From NCBI GenBank assembly GCA_934654795.1, contig CAKUGT010000013.1:1-40895 (forward strand): DNA of 40,895 nt, in the 5' to 3' direction. Below are positions 31,330 through 37,847 of this stretch, one piece after another. The position numbers were made by a program, and so were the translations under genes. Source of the DNA: an uncultured Collinsella sp. (GTDB taxonomy: Bacteria; Actinomycetota; Coriobacteriia; Coriobacteriales; Coriobacteriaceae). A model generated the notes under the pieces. That model made no database searches and was not told the DNA's origin. It was given only the letters and a program-made list of their open reading frames with translations. Within the stretch, counting starts at the first letter, position 1, and each line of letters opens with the position of its first letter.

Positions 31330-33552
31330 TTAGAGATGCAGCACGCGGTCGCGGATCTCCTCGGTTCGACCCTGGTTCCAGAATTGGGTACCGATGTAGC
31401 CGCACGTGCGACGGGCGACATTCATCTTCTCCTGGTCACGATTGCCGCAGTTGGGGCACTCCCACACCAGCTTGCCATCGTCCTCGACAATCTTAATCTC
31501 GCCATCGTAGCCGCACACCTGGCAATAATCGCTCTTGGTGTTGAGCTCGGCGTACATGATGTTGTCGTAGATGTACTGCATCACGCGAATGACAGCCTTG
31601 AGGTTGTCCTGCATGTTGGGAACCTCGACATAGGAGATAGCACCGCCCGGCGAAAGCTGCTGGAACATGCCCTCGAACTTGAGCTTGTCGAATGCGTCAA
31701 TCTCCTCGGACACATGAACGTGGTAGCTGTTAGTAATGTAGCCCTTGTCCGTCACGCCCGGGATGATGCCAAAACGGCGCTGCAGGCACTTGGCGAACTT
31801 GTAGGTCGTCGACTCCAACGGCGTACCGTACAGCGAGAAGTCAATATCGCTTTCGGCCTTCCACTCGGCGCACTTATCGTTCATACGCTGCATGACGGCC
31901 ATGGCAAAGGGCGTGCCCTCCTTCTCGGTGTGGCTGTGGCCCGTCATGTACTTGACGCACTCATACAGGCCGGCATACCCCAGGCTGATGGTGGAATAGC
32001 CACCCACGAGCAGCTTATCGATCGTCTCGCCCTTCTTCAGACGCGCCAGGGCACCGTACTGCCAAAGAATCGGTGCGGCATCCGAAAGCGTACCCATCAG
32101 ACGCTCATGACGGCACAGCAGAGCGCGGTGGCACAGCTCAAGGCGCTCGTCGAAGATCTTCCAGAACTTGTCCATGTCCTGGTGCGAGCTCAGCGCGACA
32201 TCGGGCAGGTTGATGGTCACAACGCCCTGGTTAAAGCGACCGTAGTACTTGGGCTTGTTTGGGTCATAGTTCAGCGCGTTGGCCACGTTGTTAAATCCGT
32301 TACCGGAGCGGTCGGGCGTCAAGAAGCTGCGGCAACCCATGCAGGTGTAGCAATCGCCGTTGCCGGCGGTCTCGCCCTTCGACAGCTTGAGCTCGCGCAT
32401 CTTCTTCTCGGAGATGTAGTCGGGCACCATGCGCTTGGCAGTGCACTTGGCAGCCAGCTGGGTCAGGTAGAAGTACGGGGAATTCTCGTGAACGTTATCG
32501 TCCTCGAGTACATAGATAAGCTTGGGGAATGCCGGGGTAATCCACACACCGGCTTCGTTCTTAACGCCCTCATAGCGCTGACGAAGCGTCTCCTCCACGA
32601 TCATGGCAAGGTCGTGCTTCTCCTGCGCTGAGCGAGCCTCGTTGAGATACATAAAGACCGTCACAAACGGCGCCTGGCCGTTGGTGGTCATAAGGGTCAC
32701 GACCTGATACTGAATCGTCTGGACGCCGCGACGGATCTCGTCACGCAGACGGTCCTCAACGACCTCACGGACCTTTTCGGCAGATGCCGAAACACCGAGT
32801 TCCTCGAGCTCGCGGGCGACCTCGCCGCGAATCTTTTGACGGCTCACCTCAACAAAGGGGGCGAGATGGGTCAGCGAGATGGACTGGCCGCCGTACTGGG
32901 AGGAAGCGACCTGGGCGATAATCTGCGTCGCGATGTTGCAGGCAGTCGAGAAGCTATGCGGCTTCTCGATCAGCGTGCCCGAGATAACGGTGCCGTTCTG
33001 GAGCATGTCCTCCAGGTTCACCAGGTCGCAGTTATGCATGTGCTGGGCAAAGTAGTCGGAATCGTGGAAGTGGATCAGGCCCTCATTGTGGGCATCCACG
33101 ATCTCCTGAGGCAGCAGCACGCGCTGAGTCAGGTCCTTGGAAATCTCGCCGGCCATATAGTCGCGCTGGACGGAATTGACGGTCGGGTTCTTGTTAGAGT
33201 TCTCCTGCTTGACCTCTTCGTTATTGCACTCGATCAGCGACAGAATCTTGTCGTCGGTCGTGTTCTTCTGGCGCTTCAGGCTCTGAACATAGCGATAGAT
33301 GATGTAGTGGCGGGCAACCTCGTAGCAGTCGAGACGCATGATCTCGTCCTCGACCAAATCCTGGATCTCCTCGACCGAAACGGTGTGGCCCGCGTTCTCG
33401 CATGCCTCGGCGACGTTTTGCGCCGCGTAAACCACCTGGCGGTCGGTTAGACGAGAGCTCTCCTCGACCTCCAAGTTGGCGGCGCGGATGGCATTGACGA
33501 TCTTATCGATGTCAAAGACAACCTCGGTGCCGCTGCGCTTGATGATCTTCAT
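31330..33552 (-). CDS. nrdD: Anaerobic ribonucleoside-triphosphate reductase
   Basis: A 740-aa class III ribonucleotide reductase that reduces NTPs to dNTPs without oxygen. An N-terminal ATP-cone (about 3-95) senses ATP/dATP. The catalytic barrel follows, with the CYTCMGCRSF region and a substrate-binding core. CQVCGYDG and CPNCGNRD near the C-terminus bind structural zinc. RRTCGYIG places the glycyl radical at Gly718. Length is standard. The start at 33552 has AAAGAGG 7 bp upstream. The promoter and paired NrdR boxes lie about 230 bp upstream. nrdG follows 427 bp downstream beyond two palindromes. Obligate or facultative anaerobic growth is implied. Confidence 0.97.
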   Translation of the reverse strand: MKIIKRSGTEVVFDIDKIVNAIRAANLEVEESSRLTDRQVVYAAQNVAEACENAGHTVSVEEIQDLVEDEIMRLDCYEVARHYIIYRYVQSLKRQKNTTDDKILSLIECNNEEVKQENSNKNPTVNSVQRDYMAGEISKDLTQRVLLPQEIVDAHNEGLIHFHDSDYFAQHMHNCDLVNLEDMLQNGTVISGTLIEKPHSFSTACNIATQIIAQVASSQYGGQSISLTHLAPFVEVSRQKIRGEVARELEELGVSASAEKVREVVEDRLRDEIRRGVQTIQYQVVTLMTTNGQAPFVTVFMYLNEARSAQEKHDLAMIVEETLRQRYEGVKNEAGVWITPAFPKLIYVLEDDNVHENSPYFYLTQLAAKCTAKRMVPDYISEKKMRELKLSKGETAGNGDCYTCMGCRSFLTPDRSGNGFNNVANALNYDPNKPKYYGRFNQGVVTINLPDVALSSHQDMDKFWKIFDERLELCHRALLCRHERLMGTLSDAAPILWQYGALARLKKGETIDKLLVGGYSTISLGYAGLYECVKYMTGHSHTEKEGTPFAMAVMQRMNDKCAEWKAESDIDFSLYGTPLESTTYKFAKCLQRRFGIIPGVTDKGYITNSYHVHVSEEIDAFDKLKFEGMFQQLSPGGAISYVEVPNMQDNLKAVIRVMQYIYDNIMYAELNTKSDYCQVCGYDGEIKIVEDDGKLVWECPNCGNRDQEKMNVARRTCGYIGTQFWNQGRTEEIRDRVLHL

Positions 33553-33777
33553 CCTCTTGCCTCTTTCGCATCGTAGCCTCATTGCGCTTCAGAGCCAAAC
33601 GATGCCCGGCAGGGCCTGTCCCTGTCTTGCGGCGCCGTCGCGCAATCTGTGTTCTCGATAAACCATAAGCCTCCATGCGGACATTCCCAGAAGCCGATCA
33701 AGCGGCTCAAGGACACGTTCAAAAGAGGCAGTTAAGGTCTTCGTTCTCTGTCCGCCATCTATCATACGACAAAGAGG

Positions 33778-33825
33778 CATCTATATCCTGTATTCTTTTT
33801 TTAGGTCAAACACAACATATAGTGT
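33778..33825 (-). promoter_or_regulatory. nrdD promoter with paired NrdR boxes
   Basis: Box 1, ACACAACATATAGTGT (33810-33825), closely fits the NrdR consensus ACACWATATATWGTGT. Box 2, with core CTATATCCTG (33781-33790), matches less well. Their centres are 32 bp apart, the usual NrdR spacing. On the minus strand a promoter TTGACC (33809-33804), 18-bp spacer, TATAGA (33785-33780) lies between and over them, so NrdR would block it. The transcript would have a leader of about 220 nt before nrdD, in which I recognise no riboswitch. Confidence 0.75.
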
Positions 33826-34152
33826 TTCAGCAGGTCAAAGCAATTAGTCATTTTGCAGACGCATTAAAAATGAAGGGCTCTTGGCAGAGTGCTAAAACGT
33901 TATCAGCTCGACTACCTGCACGGCAGTTTTGAAACCCCCTCAACCGCGCCGCTGACAAATCCTACCAAAACCAAGCCGCTCACGCCAAAAGAATCCAAAA
34001 GATTATGCTTGACCAACATGTTGCGGTCGTGCCTTGCCGTGCCTCATGCAACCGCGGCACGAATCCTTAAAAGATATGTGTATGCAAACGGAGAAGATGA
34101 GAGTTTCCTCGGATGACTACTGAGAAGCATCCCGGAAGATCAAAAACTCGAA
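33826..34152. other. Gene-poor spacer between nrdD promoter and tRNA-Val
   Basis: No convincing gene. Plus-strand open frames (33889-34116, 75 codons) exist but lack a ribosome site and recognisable similarity; the last third of that frame (LTNMLRSC ... RILKRYVYANGEDE) is faintly like the end of a tyrosine recombinase, a weak impression only. Base composition is lower in GC than the neighbouring genes. Confidence 0.4.
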
Positions 34153-34175
34153 ATTTGGCGACCCATTTGGCGACC
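34153..34175 (+). repeat. Tandem repeat ATTTGGCGACC beside tRNA-Val
   Basis: ATTTGGCGACC at 34153-34163 and again at 34165-34175, unit length 12 bp. It lies 46 bp downstream of the 3' end of tRNA-Val, a common place for integration-site remnants. Confidence 0.55.
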
Positions 34176-34184
34176 AAAACAAAA

Positions 34185-34212
34185 CAGCCCAGAGGACATA
34201 GCCTCTGAGCTG
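34185..34212 (-). terminator. Terminator of tRNA-Gly/tRNA-Val unit
   Basis: Stem CAGAGG / CCTCTG with outer CAGCC / AGCTG; on the minus strand it is followed by TTTTGTTTT. It lies 9 bp after the tRNA-Val gene. Confidence 0.8.
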
Positions 34213-34220
34213 CGAACATT

Positions 34221-34295
34221 TGGTGGGCGTTAGAAGATTTGAACTTCTGACCTCTTCCGTGTCAGGGAAGCGCTCTCCCCCTGAGCTAAACGCCC
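34221..34295 (-). tRNA. tRNA-Val (GAC)
   Basis: 75 nt including an encoded CCA. Acceptor GGGCGTT pairs with AACGCCC; the anticodon loop CTGACAC gives GAC; the T-arm contains TTCAAAT. It is the second gene of a two-tRNA unit, 3 nt after tRNA-Gly. Confidence 0.95.
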
Positions 34296-34298
34296 AAA

Positions 34299-34374
34299 TG
34301 GAGCGGACAACGGGGCTCGAACCCGCGACCCCAACCTTGGCAAGGTTGTGCTCTACCAACTGAGCCATGTCCGC
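34299..34374 (-). tRNA. tRNA-Gly (GCC), copy 1
   Basis: 76 nt with encoded CCA; acceptor GCGGACA/TGTCCGC, anticodon GCC in CTTGCCA. The sequence is identical to the genes at 36615 and 36842. First gene of the unit driven by the promoter at 34387-34434. Confidence 0.95.
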
Positions 34375-34386
34375 TTACGAGGATTA

Positions 34387-34434
34387 ATCTTACGTGATAC
34401 CCGCATCCTATGCAAGAACTTTTTTTGAAAAGTT
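34387..34434 (-). promoter_or_regulatory. tRNA-Gly/Val promoter with upstream palindrome
   Basis: Minus strand TTGCAT (34415-34410), 17 bp, TAAGAT (34392-34387). Directly upstream lies the palindrome AACTTTTTTTGAAAAGTT (34417-34434), shared by the other tRNA promoters here. Confidence 0.75.
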
Positions 34435-34516
34435 TTGCGACGCCCTCTCGAACCTCGCGAAGACATCAGCCACCACGGAAAGCGCGGGCAAACGCAAACT
34501 CGCCGCAAGAGGCCCC

Positions 34517-36250
34517 CTACAACTCAGCGAGCATGATCCAGGCAGAGCTGTCCTGCGCAAGTCTGCCGTCTGCAAGCGGTGATGAGGTGAGCAGGACCTT
34601 GCCCGCCGGCAGCTCCACGGGTGCTGCACCGAAGTTCGTCACACACGCCCAGCCGTTGTCGCGGCGATAGGCGATGACGCCGCCCTCAGCGCCCTCGGCA
34701 CCATCCGCAAGGCCGGTGCGCCCGTCAAGATCGAGCCACGCAAGATCGTTGGCACACCCGCGCAGCTTGCGCCGCAGCCAGAGGGCGTCACGATAGAGCG
34801 CAAGCATCGATGTTGGGTCCGCTTCTTCCCTATCGGCAGCGTAATCGGAAAACCATGCAGGCTGCGGCAGATGGGGCGCCGCATCGGCGTCCGCCGGTGA
34901 AAACCCAAACGATCCGCCCTGCGTGGGATCGTCCGCTGCCACCCACGGCAGGGGCACGCGGCAGCCGTCGCGCCCCTTCTCGCGCTTCGGTCCGTGCGTA
35001 TTGGTCGCAGTAGGATCTTCGAGTGCAGCCCACGGAATGTCAGCCACCTCAAAAAGGCCGAGCTCCTCACCCTGATACACGTATGCCGAGCCCGGAAGCG
35101 CCAGCTCGAGCAAAAGGGCCGCCCGCGCGCGGCGCTCGCCGAGTTCACGGTCCTCGTCATAAGACGACCCGTCGCGTAAGAGCCAGTCGAGCGCAATCTG
35201 GTGGTAGCGCGTCGCCTTGATCTGCGGCAGGGCATAGCGCGTCGCCACGCGCGGCACGTCGTGGTTGGAGAGCACCCAGGTCGAGGCGGAATCGGATTCT
35301 ATAGCTGCCTTCAAGCCCTCCTCGATTGCAGCGTGCATGTCATCATAGGCCCAAGTGGCCTTGGCAAACTCAAAGTTGAATGTCTGGCCAAGCTCGCTGG
35401 AACGCGCGTAGAGATACTGGCGCTCGGGCAGCACCCACGCCTCGGCAACAGCGCTGCGTGGCGGATCATAGCGGTCGAACACGCGGCGCCACTCGCGATA
35501 GATCTCGTGGACCTCGTTGCGGTCCCACAGCGGATGGGTGCCGTCCTCAACCATGTCATCGCCCTCGGCGAGATGCCACCGGTCAAGATCATCGCGGTCG
35601 AGATCCTTGGCGAGACCGTGCGCTACATCAATGCGAAAGCCATCGACGCCTCGATCGCTCCAAAACGCCAGGACGTCGCAAAAGAACGCGCGAACCTCGG
35701 GGCACGACCAGTCAAAGTCCGGCTGCTCGGGCGTAAACATGTGCAGATACCATTGACCGTCCGCGACGCGCGTCCAAGCGGGGCCGCCAAAGTTGGCATT
35801 CCAATTGGTGGGAGGCAGCTCGCCGTGCTCGCCGCGACCATCGCGGAAGATATAACGGGCGCGCTCGGGCGATCCAGGGCCGGCGGCAAGAGCGGCTTTG
35901 AACCAGGGGTGCTGGTTAGATGAATGGTTGGGCACGATGTCGACGATGACCTTGATGCCGCGCGCGTGAGCCGCAGCGATCATGTCATCGAAGTCGCCAA
36001 GCGAGCCGAGACGTGGGTCGACGTCGCAGTAGTCCGCCACATCATAGCCGCCATCGACGAGAGGCGATGGGTAAAACGGACTCAGCCAGATGGCCTCGAC
36101 GCCCAGCCGCTCAAGATAGTCCATCTGTTGGGTAATGCCCGCGATATCGCCCAGACCCGAACCAGTCGAATCCTTAAACGAGCGCGGGTAAATCTGATAG
36201 ATCGCGGCATCGGACATCCATGAGCGCGAGGAGGACTTTTCTGTAGCCAT
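34517..36250 (-). CDS. GH13 alpha-glucosidase / oligosaccharide hydrolase
   Basis: A 577-aa cytosolic alpha-glucosidase of glycoside hydrolase family 13. The catalytic barrel has region I IVDIVPNHSS, region II DGFRIDVAH with nucleophile Asp208, region III SAVAEAWV with acid/base Glu270, and region IV LSNHDVPR with Asp331. A C-terminal beta domain follows (about 500-577). There is no signal peptide, so imported maltose, isomaltose or other oligosaccharides are the likely substrates; linkage preference cannot be settled. The start at 36250 has GGGAG 9 bp upstream; the frame is open to 36340. It stands alone between two tRNA clusters, with no sugar transporter beside it. Confidence 0.94.
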   Translation of the reverse strand: MATEKSSSRSWMSDAAIYQIYPRSFKDSTGSGLGDIAGITQQMDYLERLGVEAIWLSPFYPSPLVDGGYDVADYCDVDPRLGSLGDFDDMIAAAHARGIKVIVDIVPNHSSNQHPWFKAALAAGPGSPERARYIFRDGRGEHGELPPTNWNANFGGPAWTRVADGQWYLHMFTPEQPDFDWSCPEVRAFFCDVLAFWSDRGVDGFRIDVAHGLAKDLDRDDLDRWHLAEGDDMVEDGTHPLWDRNEVHEIYREWRRVFDRYDPPRSAVAEAWVLPERQYLYARSSELGQTFNFEFAKATWAYDDMHAAIEEGLKAAIESDSASTWVLSNHDVPRVATRYALPQIKATRYHQIALDWLLRDGSSYDEDRELGERRARAALLLELALPGSAYVYQGEELGLFEVADIPWAALEDPTATNTHGPKREKGRDGCRVPLPWVAADDPTQGGSFGFSPADADAAPHLPQPAWFSDYAADREEADPTSMLALYRDALWLRRKLRGCANDLAWLDLDGRTGLADGAEGAEGGVIAYRRDNGWACVTNFGAAPVELPAGKVLLTSSPLADGRLAQDSSAWIMLAEL

Positions 36251-36346
36251 GGGGTGTGTCTCCCTTGCAACGAGGTTTTGCGAGATGCCCACGATGATAC
36301 GCCCAAAGCTGACATTCACGGCAAACAACGCCACAGCCACGTCCCA

Positions 36347-36445
36347 AACGCTCGCTCCCTCACGGGTTCGAGCCCAGACGACGGGTACGAAAAAGCCCGG
36401 CTACCGTAGTAGTCGGGCTGTTACGCTTGGAGCGGACAACGGGGC
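36347..36445. repeat. Imperfect ~99-bp direct repeat, copy 1 (terminator plus tRNA-Gly 3' end)
   Basis: From AACGCTCGCTCCCTC through a hairpin AGCCCGGCTACCGTAGTAG...CGGGCT to TGGAGCGGACAACGGGGC. It repeats at 36534-36632 with a period of 187 bp and scattered mismatches. Inside is a terminator-like hairpin (36394-36419, with T-run on the minus strand) and an 18-nt tRNA-Gly 3' fragment. Confidence 0.7.
36428..36445 (-). pseudogene. 18-nt 3' fragment of tRNA-Gly
   Basis: TGGAGCGGACAACGGGGC is identical to the 3' end (CCA plus acceptor and part of the T-arm) of the intact tRNA-Gly genes, then the match stops. A duplicated tRNA 3' end is what integration of an element into a tRNA gene leaves behind. 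Confidence 0.65.
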
Positions 36446-36533
36446 GTCCGCGTATCCGCTTCGCGGATCCGCACCGGCTTCGGCCGCCTGCTGGCGTCCT
36501 CGCCAGCTCGCTACAAACGCTCCGCGTTTGCTT
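36446..36533. other. Hairpin-rich spacer between the two repeat copies
   Basis: Successive short palindromes: TCCGC...GCGGA, CGGCTTCGGCCG, GCTGGCGTCCTCGCCAGC and AAACGCTCCGCGTTT. No gene is present. It fills the 88 bp between the tRNA-Gly 3' fragment and repeat copy 2. Confidence 0.55.
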
Positions 36534-36632
36534 AACGCTCGCTCCCTCTCGGGTTCGAGCCCAAGCGATGGGTACAAAAAAGCCCGGCTACCGTAGTAGT
36601 CGGGCTGCTGCATTTGGAGCGGACAACGGGGC
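36534..36632. repeat. Imperfect ~99-bp direct repeat, copy 2
   Basis: Second copy of 36347-36445; here it runs into the complete tRNA-Gly gene. Both copies hold GGGTTCGAGCCC, a T-arm-like string on the plus strand, and the same terminator hairpin. Confidence 0.7.
36581..36606 (-). terminator. Terminator of tRNA-Gly/Cys/Gly unit
   Basis: Stem AGCCCG / CGGGCT with inner CTAC/GTAG; followed on the minus strand by TTTTTT. It lies 8 bp after the tRNA-Gly gene at 36615. Confidence 0.85.
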
Positions 36633-36690
36633 TCGAACCCGCGACCCCAACCTTGGCAAGGTTGTGCTCTACCAACTGAGCCATGTCCGC
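36615..36690 (-). tRNA. tRNA-Gly (GCC), copy 2
   Basis: 76 nt with CCA, identical to copies at 34299 and 36842. Last gene of the three-tRNA unit. Confidence 0.95.
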
Positions 36691-36732
36691 ATATGTAAAA
36701 CAAAACGGGCGCCGGAGCGCCCGGATGTTGCC

Positions 36733-36806
36733 TGGAGGCGAAGCCCGGATTCGAACCGGGGGTAAAGGCTTTGCAGGCCTCTGCCTTACCACTTGGCCAC
36801 TTCGCC
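36733..36806 (-). tRNA. tRNA-Cys (GCA)
   Basis: 74 nt with CCA. Acceptor GGCGAAG/CTTCGCC, anticodon GCA within CTGCAAA, T-arm GGTTCGAATCC. It is the middle gene of the unit Gly-Cys-Gly. Confidence 0.95.
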
Positions 36807-36841
36807 GAAAAAGGACCGCTTGAGACGGTCCGGAAACGCAA

Positions 36842-36917
36842 TGGAGCGGACAACGGGGCTCGAACCCGCGACCCCAACCTTGGCAAGGTTGTGCTCTACC
36901 AACTGAGCCATGTCCGC
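36842..36917 (-). tRNA. tRNA-Gly (GCC), copy 3
   Basis: 76 nt with CCA, identical to the other two tRNA-Gly genes. First gene of the unit, 12 nt after the -10 of its promoter (36930-36935). Confidence 0.95.
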
Positions 36918-36929
36918 TTGCGGGTTATT

Positions 36930-36978
36930 AATTTACGCGAGTTGTCCAAAAGACGCAAGTACTTTTTTCAAAAAACTT
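36930..36978 (-). promoter_or_regulatory. tRNA-Gly/Cys/Gly promoter with upstream palindrome
   Basis: Minus strand TTGCGT (36958-36953), 17 bp, TAAATT (36935-36930); the palindrome GTACTTTTTTCAAAAAACTT begins at 36959. Confidence 0.75.
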
Positions 36979-37022
36979 GTCTGCCGCATGTTCTTAGTAG
37001 CTAAACGCGCTAAAGCGATTGG

Positions 37023-37769
37023 CTAGGCACACGATTCCAGCGCTCCGCTAAACAGCTTCACCATCTGCACGCGCGTGCCGGCGCCGTCCGTACGACGAGC
37101 AACCTCCACGTTATCGACGAGCATACGCATAAGCTTGATACCACGGCCGCGCTCTTCTGATGCGACCGGTTCGCTCGTTTCATCGATAGAATAGCCGACG
37201 CCTCGATCAAGCACCTCAACCACAACGCGATCGCCATAGGCCTGAACCGTCAGGACGCACCCAATACCGCCCGCATGGTCATAGGCATTACCCAGCGCCT
37301 CCCCCGACGCCAATGCGACATCGTAGCGCTCGTCGCGACGCAACGGAAGCGATTCAAGGAGTTCGGCAATGCGATGTCGATAGTATGGAAGATTCTCGAT
37401 ACCCTGACGGACCTCGACGCTCTTACTCCAGCGAGGCAGCTCCCCCACCGGAATGGCGGGAATAGACTCCCGTGCCGGACCCGCAACATGCAGGATGTCG
37501 ACAAGTCGGGCAATCTCCAAAAAGCGAATAACCTCATCGGAGGCGTTAACAAGCGAAAGCAGGCCCTCTCGCCTCATGAGCTCTCTGGCACGTGTAAGCA
37601 AAAACGCCAAACCCGTCGAGTCGATAAAGCCCACGGCCTGGCAATTGATGACAATGCGACGCACGCCCCGGTCGATCAAATTATCCAACCGTCGGCGCAG
37701 CACGGGCACCGAGGCTATGTCGACATCACCCGGTGGCGTCAAAACCGCTATGTCATTCCACTCATTCAT
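37023..37769 (-). CDS. Fused STAS / HATPase anti-sigma-type regulator
   Basis: A 248-aa protein joining the two halves of a partner-switching module. Residues 1-100 are a STAS (anti-sigma factor antagonist, SpoIIAA/RsbV-like) domain: VGFIDSTG contains the phosphorylatable Ser51. Residues about 118-245 are a HATPase_c_2 (RsbW/SpoIIAB-like) domain: EALGNAYDHA with Glu157 and Asn161, then LDRG and GRGIKLM for ATP binding. In most bacteria these are separate proteins. ATG at 37769 is chosen over the TTG at 37787; neither has a strong ribosome site, so translation may be coupled or weak. The upstream gene encodes the matching SpoIIE-type phosphatase. No sigma factor is in the window. Confidence 0.88.
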   Translation of the reverse strand: MNEWNDIAVLTPPGDVDIASVPVLRRRLDNLIDRGVRRIVINCQAVGFIDSTGLAFLLTRARELMRREGLLSLVNASDEVIRFLEIARLVDILHVAGPARESIPAIPVGELPRWSKSVEVRQGIENLPYYRHRIAELLESLPLRRDERYDVALASGEALGNAYDHAGGIGCVLTVQAYGDRVVVEVLDRGVGYSIDETSEPVASEERGRGIKLMRMLVDNVEVARRTDGAGTRVQMVKLFSGALESCA

Positions 37770-37847
37770 ACGACCATGGTTCCCCAAAAAAGCCCACTCG
37801 ATGCATTCGTTTTCCCAACCGTACGGATTCAGCCCGCCCAGCGTCGT

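Noticed and set aside
31249..32631. 460-codon plus-strand frame over nrdD
   Set aside because: Antisense to nrdD and running through a palindrome; no family features.
33553..33780. Cobalamin or other riboswitch in the nrdD leader
   Set aside because: Some GC hairpins exist, but no conserved B12-box-like sequence could be recognised.
33889..34116. 75-codon plus-strand frame as a possible recombinase remnant
   Set aside because: Resemblance to a tyrosine-recombinase end is too faint, and there is no ribosome site or catalytic residue set.
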